From: a virus
Reading direction: 5' to 3' (one strand)
Virus record (IMG/VR): IMGVR_UViG_3300042878_001080
Coordinates: 29,329-93,328 of that record
DNA length: 64,000 bases
The position numbers were made by a program, and so were the translations under genes. Below the pieces are notes generated by a model. The model searched no databases and was not told where the DNA came from. It worked only from the letters and a program-made list of their open reading frames with translations. Positions 48,210 through 56,867 of this stretch are shown here, in pieces; the first letter of the stretch is position 1, and each line of letters opens with the position of its first letter.

Positions 48210-50630
48210 TTAAAAATCAAATTTTACTAAAAACTGTTGAATTCCTTGTCTAAGGACAGGAGATTGTAGCTTTGATACAATCATAAGATTCATTTGGTCA
48301 TCGTAAAGACCAATTTCTGAAATATATGGTGTAACACCTTGAGACCAACTTGGGTTGGATGAGTGTTGAAACTCGGCTTGGCCAAGATTTATTTTATATC
48401 TCATTTCATAGATGGTTGCTTGTATGTCAGTTTCTAAGGAACCGTAAAAATAATATTCGTCACCAAAATTAAGAGTTTGTCCTGTTTGTCCTATTGATGG
48501 TAATGAAATGAAATTGTTTAAATTATATTTGTTAGTTTCTGATGTGTCATATAAAGTTTTAGTGATAACGAATGTATTACCGGTAAGACCTGATTGAGTA
48601 ATATAACTATTTACGGTTGTCGCACTTAATTGATTTGTAAAATTAATTAATCTCCATTTATTTGAGTCAGGTCTATCACCATTTTCAACAATTTGGCAGA
48701 TTATTTGAAATTTGTTTGCAACATAACCATTAACTAGTGAATTATTTGTTATTTGTTTTAAACAATTAAATCCACCACCAAAAGTGATTGCAACATCTTG
48801 TTGTCCTGCAACACCACAATTAACATTTGGTCCTAATATTGTTGAGTAATAATTACAATGTAATGAATTTGTTGCTCCTGATGATGAGTTTGTTAATAAA
48901 TAACTAACATACATCGTTTGGTTAGTTCCTGATAGTACCCCTAAACCAGAAGAATCATTAACTACAGTACAACTATTTGGTGTTATTAGAGATGTTGTGG
49001 CTGATGGTAAAGTCCAGTTACGATTTGATTTATAAGATAATGCGGCGATTAATTCCTCATCATCGATTACGATTATTTTTTGGTCGGGAAACACTTTACC
49101 AACTCTGTTAGGTTGTCCATTAACACTATTTGGGTGAGTGTCCCATAACATATAATAACGAATACCTGGTGTATTCATATCTGTGTTTTTAGTGGATTTG
49201 ATATAGTGAGTTTTAAACACATTGATTGGTACCTCGTCTTCAGGTGGGAAAACATAGAATGTTTCACCGTGACAGCACTCAGGGTTTTTATGCCACATTA
49301 ACCAAGGTAAGTGTAATTTAAAATTTCTTGCGTCTCCTGTTACATCTTCAGCATTTGTTCCGGTAATCGGTTGCTCGAGTGCAAATTTTTCACCATAGAA
49401 AAAATCAATCGTGTTATTTGTATAATGAATGATAGCTATTGATTTTTGTTCTTCCGGAGTAACAACAATTTTTTTATTAAATGAATTATAATAATAAACA
49501 GAATCTTCAACATTCATATCTTTATCAACAAATGTTTGACCGCTACTTGACATATATCCTAAGTATTCTTTAGTACCAATATATGATTTAGAATTAAAAT
49601 GTGTGTAATCTTGAGATATTGTTGGAATTAATCCTGCGGGGTTTTCAGACCAAGGAATGTTCATATTCCAAACTTTAACATCAAATTGGTCTGTATCACA
49701 AATAGATTCAAAATTAATCACATCAGTGTTCCAATGTTGGGTTGGTGTTATACTATCGTATAATGAAGTCATATTAGGTGGATACACTAATGTTCTAACA
49801 TAAGTACAAGCGGACGTTATGTAAGTGTAGTTAGGTGTTACTCTATCTAAAGTTATTACATTTAAACAAATATCAACAATTTTATATGTTAAGATATTGT
49901 GACAACTATTAACATTTACAAAGGTGTTAATAACAGGTGTTGGAGTACAACCTGTTGGGGTTGTTAGACAACAAGTTGATGATGGTGTTGGTGTTGGGTA
50001 TGGTGGCATACAAGCATCATATGATGGTGTAACCGTTGGTGTTGGTGTGGGTGTTGGTGATGAAGGTATGTTAGTTCCACAATAACTAGTATTACCATCA
50101 AAATAAATTGTGATTAAATCTCCTTTTGATGGTAATCTAACAATATTGGTGTTACAACCTGAATAAATTATTTTGATTTGTGTTCCACCGGTGAATGTTG
50201 AAATATCGACAACATAGTTAGAATTGATAACGTAATTAGTGTTAGTGTTTGCACTCCAACTTGAAGGTGGTGATGTTGTATCTCCACTAAAAAAACCTCT
50301 AATTGATGCTCTATTATATATTGGAGAAACCGCAGGGTCTGAGAATGGGATACCATAAGTACTATTGTTATTTTGATTAACATAAATAGGGTATTTAACA
50401 TTCTGTTTATTAGTTTGACCTTGAGCAGAATTTTGTGAATTAAAATTCGGTTCTAATATATTATTATAAGATTGATTGTAAGGGGCACCACTTAAGGTGT
50501 TGTAAGAAATTTCACTATCTCCAATTTGAAAATAGGAGATGTTAAAATTACCTTCAGATAGTTTTTGTCTAGCTGTGTCGGTTAATCTTGTGTTAATTAG
50601 TGCTGATGTGTTTTTAACTATATATGCCAT
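48210..50630 (-). CDS. Tail fibre/collar-type protein with Pro-Thr-Cys insertion
   Basis: 806 aa. The N-terminus (MAYIVKNTSALINTRLTDTA, RQKLSEGNFNISYFQIGDSE) and the C-terminus (PYISEIGLYDDQMNLMIVSK) together match the pattern of phage tail-fibre/collar N domains (DUF3751-like), here apparently split by a long insertion. Residues ~187-232 are a Pro/Thr/Cys-rich linker. The middle includes many Cys pairs and aromatic residues. Likely baseplate-proximal fibre. A TATTTATA motif lies four bases before its ATG on the - strand. Confidence 0.62.
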   Translation of the reverse strand: MAYIVKNTSALINTRLTDTARQKLSEGNFNISYFQIGDSEISYNTLSGAPYNQSYNNILEPNFNSQNSAQGQTNKQNVKYPIYVNQNNNSTYGIPFSDPAVSPIYNRASIRGFFSGDTTSPPSSWSANTNTNYVINSNYVVDISTFTGGTQIKIIYSGCNTNIVRLPSKGDLITIYFDGNTSYCGTNIPSSPTPTPTPTVTPSYDACMPPYPTPTPSSTCCLTTPTGCTPTPVINTFVNVNSCHNILTYKIVDICLNVITLDRVTPNYTYITSACTYVRTLVYPPNMTSLYDSITPTQHWNTDVINFESICDTDQFDVKVWNMNIPWSENPAGLIPTISQDYTHFNSKSYIGTKEYLGYMSSSGQTFVDKDMNVEDSVYYYNSFNKKIVVTPEEQKSIAIIHYTNNTIDFFYGEKFALEQPITGTNAEDVTGDARNFKLHLPWLMWHKNPECCHGETFYVFPPEDEVPINVFKTHYIKSTKNTDMNTPGIRYYMLWDTHPNSVNGQPNRVGKVFPDQKIIVIDDEELIAALSYKSNRNWTLPSATTSLITPNSCTVVNDSSGLGVLSGTNQTMYVSYLLTNSSSGATNSLHCNYYSTILGPNVNCGVAGQQDVAITFGGGFNCLKQITNNSLVNGYVANKFQIICQIVENGDRPDSNKWRLINFTNQLSATTVNSYITQSGLTGNTFVITKTLYDTSETNKYNLNNFISLPSIGQTGQTLNFGDEYYFYGSLETDIQATIYEMRYKINLGQAEFQHSSNPSWSQGVTPYISEIGLYDDQMNLMIVSKLQSPVLRQGIQQFLVKFDF
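49935..50066 (-). repeat. Pro-Thr coding repeat module in the 806-aa fibre
   Basis: Short PTPTPTPT and PTPTPSS tracts separated by cysteine-containing segments, same hexamer repeat family as in the other fibres. Confidence 0.8.
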
Positions 50631-50634
50631 ACTG

Positions 50635-50642
50635 TATAAATA
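50635..50642 (-). promoter_or_regulatory. TATTTATA motif before the 806-aa fibre gene
   Basis: TATAAATA on the + strand, i.e. TATTTATA on the - strand, ends four bases before the ATG (50628-50630), the same spacing as in the two RHH-HNH cassettes. Confidence 0.55.
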
Positions 50643-50657
50643 TTCTGTGTTTTATTA

Positions 50658-52589
50658 TTAGTTAATTTTTATTGAGCAACAATCGCATCCACTAATAACA
50701 GGATTACTAATTGAGTAGTTATCGGTGCAATATCCAACAACACATTCACCTAATGTAGTTTTATCAACTCTTGATGTTGTATTGATTGTTATAGTATCAT
50801 TATTTGAAATTGTTAATGAACTCCAAACATCATCAATGTTTGATTGATAAACATATTCTTTTTGACAGTTAGTGATTGTATTAATCGATTGTGTGTTACC
50901 TGTTACTGTACTGTTAATTGATATTGGTGTGATGTTTTTAGTTAATACAGTTCCGGTTGTTAATATTGATGTTCCACTTGTTGGGGATGAATAAAAACTA
51001 TTGTTATGTATAATATCAAATGTGATGGTTGTACCATCAGGTAATGATGGATTTACATCGACGATTGTTTCGTAAGTATTAACTAATGATATATTATTAT
51101 TAACGGGTGTAGTATTAATCGTTTTAAGTGATATACTATATGTTGTGGATTGTTGTTGTTTATCTAATGTTACTGAACTTGAATAAGATTCTAATAATGA
51201 ATCAACAACCAATAATGAATAAATTCCACTACAAAGGTTGGTAAATATTGGGGATGATGAATACGTCACACCATTATCGATTGAGTAATTGAATGGAGGG
51301 TTATCTAATGTTACATTAAATATAATACTACCATCACATAAACAAGTTGGTTGATTAACACTTACTGGTGGTAATTGTTTTCTTACATTACCACAACTAC
51401 CTTCATTTGTTGTTATTGATTGTAATGGAAAACCTCCGGTTCCAAACCAGTTTGTTGGGTATGTTATTGAAGAAGTTAGTTGTGTATTTGAAAACATTAT
51501 ATTACCATAAATTGTTGAGGATAATAACCATCTGGTACCGTCCCAATTAATGGTTGAATTTGGGTTAAGTTCATTTTCGTCTATCCAAGTTGGTTTATTA
51601 TTAGAATCTAATCCATTATAAATAAAATGGGTGTCACTTACAGATATACCCCCTTTTTTAGGTGCTGATACTGATAAACAAAAATCAGGATATAAACTTA
51701 CTGTTGGAACAATTAATGTAACTGTGTTATTTAGACAATGTTCGTTATAGATATAGAAAACACCTAAATTAACTGGTGTTGTATTTGGTACTTTGACGAT
51801 AATACCTAATTGTAAAGTTGTTCTTGGTATGTTTTGTGCCAATACTCCGGATGGGTATAATATTGGTATATCGGCAGGTCCTGGAGGTGCACTATTGTAA
51901 TAAATTGTGTATGGACCATCTGATGTTGATTCCATAGTTAAACTTATAGTATAATAATAATGTGTGTTGTCTATTGGTGTTGGTGTGTAATTACTAATAG
52001 TTCCACTGAATGAACAGTCTCGTTCTGTATGAATATTACAAACTGTTATTGCAGTATAGTCGTGCCAGTAATCAACGGTTGTTGCCGTATAATAACCATT
52101 ACCAAGACCATCAATTGCTGGTGATACATTACCAGTATTCCACCAAGTAGTTTCATATGGGGGAGTTCCTCCTGATATTAGAAGAGATACTTGACCATCA
52201 TAACTGTCGTATGATGTAGGGTTAGATACCACACAATCAACAACCATTGGTAATATTGTAATAATCCCACATTCATTTTTATAACCAATAATTGTTGGGG
52301 GTGTTATAATTGGTGGTGTGTAACAAGGGTATGTATTAAAACATTTCTCACAATCGCTCTCCCATTGAAGACCTATTGGTGTTGTGTTATATATTTGATA
52401 ATTACCGACAGATGATAATGAACTACCACTATAAGTAACACATCCCTTAAAAGTTTCGATAGATAGTGGATATGTTTTACCTTCAGGATAGGAAAACCAA
52501 GAAGACCAATCATCGGTGGTACCTGAGGTAATTCCAAAAGGTTCGACCCCACCACAACATCCGCTAAAATAATGTATAATACTACCCAT
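50658..52589 (-). CDS. Fibre/adhesin with SprB-like repeats
   Basis: 643 aa. Contains SprB-like units: DGQVSLLISGGTPPYETTWW with NTGNVSPAIDGLGNGYYTAT, and later PTCLCDGSIIFNVTLDNPPF with FTNLCSGIYSLLVVD. Cysteines are frequent at the N-terminus (FSGCCGG, DCEKCFNTYPC) and the end reads ISGCDCCSIKIN, so both ends may be disulfide- or metal-stabilised outside the cell. Probably a phage adhesin with host-like surface repeats. It has its own TATTTATA motif. Confidence 0.62.
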   Translation of the reverse strand: MGSIIHYFSGCCGGVEPFGITSGTTDDWSSWFSYPEGKTYPLSIETFKGCVTYSGSSLSSVGNYQIYNTTPIGLQWESDCEKCFNTYPCYTPPIITPPTIIGYKNECGIITILPMVVDCVVSNPTSYDSYDGQVSLLISGGTPPYETTWWNTGNVSPAIDGLGNGYYTATTVDYWHDYTAITVCNIHTERDCSFSGTISNYTPTPIDNTHYYYTISLTMESTSDGPYTIYYNSAPPGPADIPILYPSGVLAQNIPRTTLQLGIIVKVPNTTPVNLGVFYIYNEHCLNNTVTLIVPTVSLYPDFCLSVSAPKKGGISVSDTHFIYNGLDSNNKPTWIDENELNPNSTINWDGTRWLLSSTIYGNIMFSNTQLTSSITYPTNWFGTGGFPLQSITTNEGSCGNVRKQLPPVSVNQPTCLCDGSIIFNVTLDNPPFNYSIDNGVTYSSSPIFTNLCSGIYSLLVVDSLLESYSSSVTLDKQQQSTTYSISLKTINTTPVNNNISLVNTYETIVDVNPSLPDGTTITFDIIHNNSFYSSPTSGTSILTTGTVLTKNITPISINSTVTGNTQSINTITNCQKEYVYQSNIDDVWSSLTISNNDTITINTTSRVDKTTLGECVVGYCTDNYSISNPVISGCDCCSIKIN

Positions 52590-52607
52590 TTTTATTAATT
52601 GTTTTAT

Positions 52608-52615
52608 TATAAATA
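52608..52615 (-). promoter_or_regulatory. TATTTATA motif before the 643-aa adhesin gene
   Basis: On the - strand the sequence reads TTATTTATAATAAAAC, the same extended form as before 3881 and 6621, 18 bases from the ATG. Confidence 0.55.
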
Positions 52616-52680
52616 ATCTAAAGTTTGATTTTATTAAAATATAATTGACATTTACTTTTAATAAATGGTGTGGTTGGTGA

Positions 52681-52688
52681 TATTTATT
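52681..52688 (+). promoter_or_regulatory. TATTTATT motif before the 56-aa gene
   Basis: Ends three bases before the ATG at 52692, on the + strand between two - strand fibre genes. Confidence 0.45.
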
Positions 52689-52691
52689 AGT

Positions 52692-52862
52692 ATGAAACTT
52701 ATTAGTACCATATCCAATATTGTTACGGAAGCTAAAGAACTATATGATTTGGCTTGTGATAAAGGAGTTCCTGAAAAAGAATTGGAACGACTTGAAAAAA
52801 ATTATTACGAATCCTTAAAACTTCTAAGGATATATGAAAACTTGGGTAAGAATCCTAAATAA
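52692..52862 (+). CDS. Small helical protein inside the fibre block
   Basis: 56 aa, not recognised. Two amphipathic helices: KLISTISNIVTEAKELYDLA and KELERLEKNYYESLKLLRIY. The frame is open to an upstream ATG at 52665, but the internal ATG follows a TATTTATT motif by three bases and gives a cleaner protein. It is the only + strand gene between 47.6 and 55.9 kb and its last 8 bases overlap the end of the - strand gene at 52855, so transcripts would be antisense to each other there. Confidence 0.6.
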   Translation: MKLISTISNIVTEAKELYDLACDKGVPEKELERLEKNYYESLKLLRIYENLGKNPK

Positions 52863-54105
52863 CACCACCATCAGTTATATTCCACCCATAACCACCGGAA
52901 ATTACTGGATTGGTTAGGATATCTCTACCGGATTGGCTGGATGATGTGTATTGTGCATCACCAAACTTTATATTAAGTGATAGTTGAAGTGATGGTAATG
53001 AACTCCACCCATTATATATAGAGTCTAGATTATTTGAAGAAAACGTTGATGGGGTTTTATCTTCCATGAATGAAGTAAAATCATTAACCATTGATACATT
53101 CCAGTTTCCAATGTTTTGGTCAAATAATGAAAATATAAACATGGCAACCATTGTTGTGACATTTGACACATTCCAACCGGATAATGGTTGGTTAAATAGT
53201 GAATTTTGAAACATTTGATTCATTTCGGTAACGTTCGAAACATCCCACGAATTAATATCTTGGTCGAATACCGTTCCCGCAAACATATCATTCATGTTAG
53301 TAACGCCTGAAACATTCCAATTACCGATAGGACTGTTAAACATTGAATTTGAAAACATACTATTCATTTGAGTAACGTTCGATACATCCCATGAACTTAT
53401 ATCGTCATTAAATCCTGAACCATCAAACATCCCATACATGGTGGTAATATTACTAACATCCCAATTATTAATAAACGGTATTGTTGTTAATGAAACACAT
53501 GACGCAAATGTATCTTCTAAATTATATATTCCGGATAAATTAAGTGTGTCTGTAACATTTGTTAATGATAAATCGTAACAATTGTAAAAATTACTACCAC
53601 TATTACCTAATTGAAGACAACCCCACTGTAATATTTCAATAATATTTACAGAATAGGGTGAAGACATAAACGACCACCCATTTATAATTCCTTTGATGGT
53701 TATTGTATAGGTTCCAGCTACATCGTAAGTGTGGGAACTATTTGAATATGAGTTAGATGAAAAAGTGCCGTCACCCCAATCTATTATTCCATCGTATGTT
53801 CCATCTAACTCATAAGGTAATGTAATACTCTCAAATGAACTTGTTGTTCTCCAAACAGAGATAAATGCTGGTGATAACATATTACAATCAATAATCTTAA
53901 ATCTTTCACAACCATCGGATGTTATTATTTTAATACCGACAGCGGGTGCCATGTCAAATGGGAATGGTAATAATATTTCGTTTATTGGTGGTACAGATGT
54001 TGTGATGGTTGATATTAAAACACAATCATTACCATAGACATTACACACATATATATTATATGGGTATGTTAATCCTGTTATTGTATTTAATGTTATTGAT
54101 GTCAT
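52855..54105 (-). CDS. Fibre/adhesin with PKD domain and DUF285/BspA-like repeats
   Basis: 416 aa. Residues 1-75 form a small beta domain homologous by eye to the whole 73-aa protein at 55622. Residues ~100-140 are a PKD-like domain (GIIDWGDGTFSSNSYSNSSH then TYDVAGTYTITIKG). Residues ~205-345 hold at least five ~25-residue repeats with the WDVSNVTxMxxMF signature of DUF285/BspA-type surface proteins (SSWDVSNVTQMNSMFSNSMF, NSWDVSNVTEMNQMF). These repeats mediate binding in bacterial surface proteins. Second gene of the - strand operon starting at 55843. Confidence 0.75.
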   Translation of the reverse strand: MTSITLNTITGLTYPYNIYVCNVYGNDCVLISTITTSVPPINEILLPFPFDMAPAVGIKIITSDGCERFKIIDCNMLSPAFISVWRTTSSFESITLPYELDGTYDGIIDWGDGTFSSNSYSNSSHTYDVAGTYTITIKGIINGWSFMSSPYSVNIIEILQWGCLQLGNSGSNFYNCYDLSLTNVTDTLNLSGIYNLEDTFASCVSLTTIPFINNWDVSNITTMYGMFDGSGFNDDISSWDVSNVTQMNSMFSNSMFNSPIGNWNVSGVTNMNDMFAGTVFDQDINSWDVSNVTEMNQMFQNSLFNQPLSGWNVSNVTTMVAMFIFSLFDQNIGNWNVSMVNDFTSFMEDKTPSTFSSNNLDSIYNGWSSLPSLQLSLNIKFGDAQYTSSSQSGRDILTNPVISGGYGWNITDGGVI

Positions 54106-54108
54106 AAA

Positions 54109-55620
54109 TTAAGGACAGTATAACCAATTAGTACCATTAATGTGTATGTTAAAATAAAGTGGTGAATTATCGGTTATTGTTATTGTTGCTGGATTAGTCG
54201 GACCACAGTACCCCGTGTATGTTGCGTTAACAGCTTGTCCTGGTACAACGGTACCTTGACCAATACCGAATGTGATTGAGTTTCTAACATATGTGGCTCC
54301 TTGTTCTGTGATATAAAAATTATAAGTTTCTCCCGAACATAATGAATTAATAAAGTGTGGTGTTATCACTGAAGATGTTGTGTAATGTCCAAATAATGGT
54401 GTTCCAAATAATGATGAACCACCTAAAGTACTATAACAACTAATAGGTTCTGATGATTTTTTAAAATAAATGTAAATACCATATCCTGCTGGTGGAATAA
54501 CGTTTATGTCTTTAGTTAAATAAGCATAAACTGATGGTAATTGATTAGGGAACGATGGGTTACATAAAGAACAATTAAGTTGTGTTGTACTTGGAGTCAT
54601 CGTCATAGTCATTGTTGGTGTATGTGTCGGAGTTTGTGTTGGTGTGTGACTTGGTGATGCTCCCGGTGTTCCGGTCGGTGTGTGTGTTGGAGTTCTAGTC
54701 ATTGTTGGTGTTTGGGTAGGTGTTGAAGTATGTGTTGGTGTTGGGGTTGGAACAATTGCTGATTGGCAATATATACAAGCACCGTCTTCATATGAAAAAC
54801 CGTAAGGACCAGTAGTTATGTTAATTGTGTTAATATTTCCGTGGTCATAATCCATACCAAGGTAAGATATACATCTTGTTTCGGTCACACCGTTGTTATT
54901 AACAGTTGCCCCTAAAACAATATATAAATCAAATTCAAATCCTGTTGGGGTTCCGGTTACATCAGTACAATAGTAAAAATCGCCATTATAACAATCTTGA
55001 AACTTCAATACTCCCGGACAAATAATTTGACCTGTGATTGCGGAATAACTACCAAATCCATCAATCAAACAATTTCTAGATATTAATGGTGAGTTAAAAG
55101 GTAATTTAGACCATATATTGTTTTCGTCATACATAGTTGGTGTTACTGTTGGTGTTGGTGTTGGTGTCGGAGTATATGTGTAACCACTAGCATCAATACC
55201 GATTATTGAACAATAGTTTGTTGAACTTGGTGTAACCGTAGGTGTTGGAGTTACGCTAGCACTTGGTGTCGGAGTTGGTGTTGGGATAAATTCACAATCA
55301 AAGATTGCTGTAAAATCTAAAACATCACAATTTTGAGTTGGTGTTGGTGTAGGTGTTAAACATATACCACTAAAGACATAGGATGTTGATAAGTCGGGAC
55401 AGATACTTGTGGATGGATACTTACCACTTAAATAACAAGTACCTCCAAGAATATTAGATAAACACCATTCACTAGTTGTCCCCGTTGTATGATATATAGT
55501 CCAACCACTGGTTTGACCCGTCCAATATGTGTAACCATTATAGGTACCACCTGTTATGTAGTTATCGTCGGCACCTACTATTCCGGTATTATTTACACAA
55601 TATGTTGAATTACAAGCCAT
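54109..55620 (-). CDS. Fibre/adhesin with multiple Pro-Thr linkers
   Basis: 503 aa, beginning MACN like the fibre at 44157. Small Cys-containing beta domains are strung between Pro-Thr linkers: LTPTPTPTQNC (~88), PTPTPTPSASVTPTPTVTPS (~113), TPTPTPTPTVTPTMYDE (~150), and a long one at ~290-345 with [20 protein letters not shown]. The C-terminal ~155 residues (SYVRNS- and GYCGPTN-containing) form a separate domain, likely the tip. The long linker matches that of the + strand fibre in inverted orientation. Tightly packed between neighbours (1- and 3-base gaps). Confidence 0.65.
   Translation of the reverse strand: MACNSTYCVNNTGIVGADDNYITGGTYNGYTYWTGQTSGWTIYHTTGTTSEWCLSNILGGTCYLSGKYPSTSICPDLSTSYVFSGICLTPTPTPTQNCDVLDFTAIFDCEFIPTPTPTPSASVTPTPTVTPSSTNYCSIIGIDASGYTYTPTPTPTPTVTPTMYDENNIWSKLPFNSPLISRNCLIDGFGSYSAITGQIICPGVLKFQDCYNGDFYYCTDVTGTPTGFEFDLYIVLGATVNNNGVTETRCISYLGMDYDHGNINTINITTGPYGFSYEDGACIYCQSAIVPTPTPTHTSTPTQTPTMTRTPTHTPTGTPGASPSHTPTQTPTHTPTMTMTMTPSTTQLNCSLCNPSFPNQLPSVYAYLTKDINVIPPAGYGIYIYFKKSSEPISCYSTLGGSSLFGTPLFGHYTTSSVITPHFINSLCSGETYNFYITEQGATYVRNSITFGIGQGTVVPGQAVNATYTGYCGPTNPATITITDNSPLYFNIHINGTNWLYCP
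54585..54751 (-). repeat. Long Pro-Thr coding module, inverted relative to 46303
   Basis: Encodes PTPTPTHTSTPTQTPTMTRT and on to TPGASPS and [14 protein letters not shown]. Shares with the + strand module the protein string [13 protein letters not shown] and exact DNA words of 14 and 12 bases in opposite orientation. Confidence 0.88.
55135..55359 (-). repeat. Three short Pro-Thr coding modules
   Basis: Tracts at about 55135-55184, 55226-55293 and 55338-55359 within the 503-aa fibre gene, each built from the same CCAACA-type hexamers, separated by short Cys-containing segments. Confidence 0.8.
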
Positions 55621-55621
55621 A

Positions 55622-55843
55622 TTAGATTACTATATTTGAGATTGAGGTACAACCATTATTATCAACAACTTTTAAATTAAATGATATCTGACCTTCCATA
55701 ATTGAAGGAACCTGAAAATCGTAAGGTAACGATGATGATGGTATTGTGTTAATATATACACAAGTAACATTTAATGAATCACATAGATAAACATTAAAGG
55801 GTGTTGCTCCGGATATATTATTGATATTAATATTTGTTGGCAT
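55622..55843 (-). CDS. Small beta domain protein paralogous to start of the DUF285 fibre
   Basis: 73 aa from the ATG at 55843 (MPTNINI...); an ATG at 55864 is in frame but overlaps the TATTTATG promoter-like motif, so the internal start is preferred. The pattern SGATPFNVYLCDSLNVTCVY, then VPSIMEGQISFNLKVVDNNG, then C, parallels residues 1-70 of the protein at 52855 (TGLTYPYNIYVCNVYGNDCV and VGIKIITSDGC). It looks like a stand-alone copy of a fibre attachment or capping domain. First gene of the - strand operon. Confidence 0.62.
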   Translation of the reverse strand: MPTNININNISGATPFNVYLCDSLNVTCVYINTIPSSSLPYDFQVPSIMEGQISFNLKVVDNNGCTSISNIVI

Positions 55844-55861
55844 TTGGTTAAAAGTTATTAT

Positions 55862-55869
55862 CATAAATA
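55862..55869 (-). promoter_or_regulatory. TATTTATG motif before - strand fibre operon
   Basis: Variant core on the - strand, 18 bases upstream of the chosen ATG at 55843; last base differs from consensus. Confidence 0.4.
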
Positions 55870-55895
55870 TAGTAGGATTAAAAAACTAATAAAGT

Positions 55896-55926
55896 TTTGA
55901 TAATAATAATTTTATTCTTATCTTTG
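55896..55926 (+). promoter_or_regulatory. Bacteroidetes-type promoter before primase
   Basis: TTTG (55896-55899), 19 bases, then TATCTTTG (55919-55926), matching the Bacteroidetes primary sigma consensus TTTG...TAnnTTTG. The primase ATG at 55932 is only 5 bases beyond, about where transcription should start, so the message may be leaderless. The spacing and the -7 octamer are identical to the promoter at 63921. Confidence 0.8.
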
Positions 55927-55931
55927 CCCCT

Positions 55932-56831
55932 ATGTCAGACGATGCGGAAATATTATTAGAGATACTACACGAAATTTTGGGTGATGAGAAACTTCATTAC
56001 GAATCGAAGGGTCAAATATCTTTTGACTGTCCGATATGTGATGAGGACCAACACAAAGGAAATATGGAGGTAAATTATTTTGACCACGTATTTAAGTGTT
56101 GGAGTTGTGGTGATGAGAATAATACCAAAGGACCTCTTGGAAAACTTATAGATAATTTTGGTAACAAGAAACAAAAAAAAATCTACAATCTACTCCAACC
56201 TGAGAATCACAAACCAAAAGAGAAACGAGTTGATAAACTAAAACTACCTGAGGGATTCACAAAATTCAAGGATAGTAGTTTGGTTTATCCAGTTCGTCGT
56301 CAGGCGTATAACTATTTAACTCAACGAGGAATAACCGATAAGATTATTGAAAAGTATGGTATTGGGTTCTGTGATAAAGGTGCGTTCTCTGGTAGGATAA
56401 TTATACCCTCCTATGATATAAAGGATGAGTTAAACTATTTCATTGCTCGAAGTTGGGACCCAAATAGCCGAGCTAAGTACAAGAATCCGGAAGCAGCTAA
56501 AGATGAGATAATCTTCTTTGAGAGTACAATCAATTGGAATGCTGACATCCATCTTTGTGAGGGAGCGTTTGATGCTATCTTTCTACCTAATAGTATTTCT
56601 ATGTTGGGAAAACATATGTCTGAGTTATTACTTAATACACTGTATGAGAAGGCGAATGGTAATATAATTATTTGTTTGGATAGTGACGCCTTCCAAGATG
56701 CTATTAAATTATACCATAATTTAAATGGGGGTAGATTATATGGTAAAGTAAAATTAATAAAATTAACTGGTGATGCTGATGTTGCCGATTTAAGGGGAAA
56801 CATTAGTGATTACTTTTATACAATGAAATAA
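55932..56831 (+). CDS. 61: DNA primase, gp61/DnaG-like
   Basis: 299 aa (T4 gp61 is 342). An N-terminal zinc ribbon (Cys33, Cys36, Cys56, Cys59; His41 nearby) is followed by a linker and the RNA-polymerase core with YNYLTQRGITDKIIEKYGIG and GRIIIPSYDIKDELNYFIAR, then a TOPRIM domain: IHLCEGAFDAIFL near residue 208 and IICLDSDAFQDA near 247. It makes RNA primers with the gp41 helicase. Expression appears to come from a host-type promoter, consistent with an early gene, unlike the neighbouring fibre genes. Confidence 0.9.
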   Translation: MSDDAEILLEILHEILGDEKLHYESKGQISFDCPICDEDQHKGNMEVNYFDHVFKCWSCGDENNTKGPLGKLIDNFGNKKQKKIYNLLQPENHKPKEKRVDKLKLPEGFTKFKDSSLVYPVRRQAYNYLTQRGITDKIIEKYGIGFCDKGAFSGRIIIPSYDIKDELNYFIARSWDPNSRAKYKNPEAAKDEIIFFESTINWNADIHLCEGAFDAIFLPNSISMLGKHMSELLLNTLYEKANGNIIICLDSDAFQDAIKLYHNLNGGRLYGKVKLIKLTGDADVADLRGNISDYFYTMK

Positions 56832-56854
56832 AGTTGTTAAAAATAACAACTTTA
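56829..56854 (+). terminator. Hairpin at primase stop
   Basis: TAAAGTTGTTA (56829-56839), which includes the stop codon, pairs perfectly with TAACAACTTTA (56844-56854) around AAAA. No strong T-run follows; termination may be partial. Confidence 0.5.
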
Positions 56855-56867
56855 TATAAAACTATGA

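Noticed and set aside
44157-55620. Diversity-generating retroelement for fibre variation
   Set aside because: No reverse transcriptase and no template/variable repeat pair seen in the window; fibre repeats are structural.
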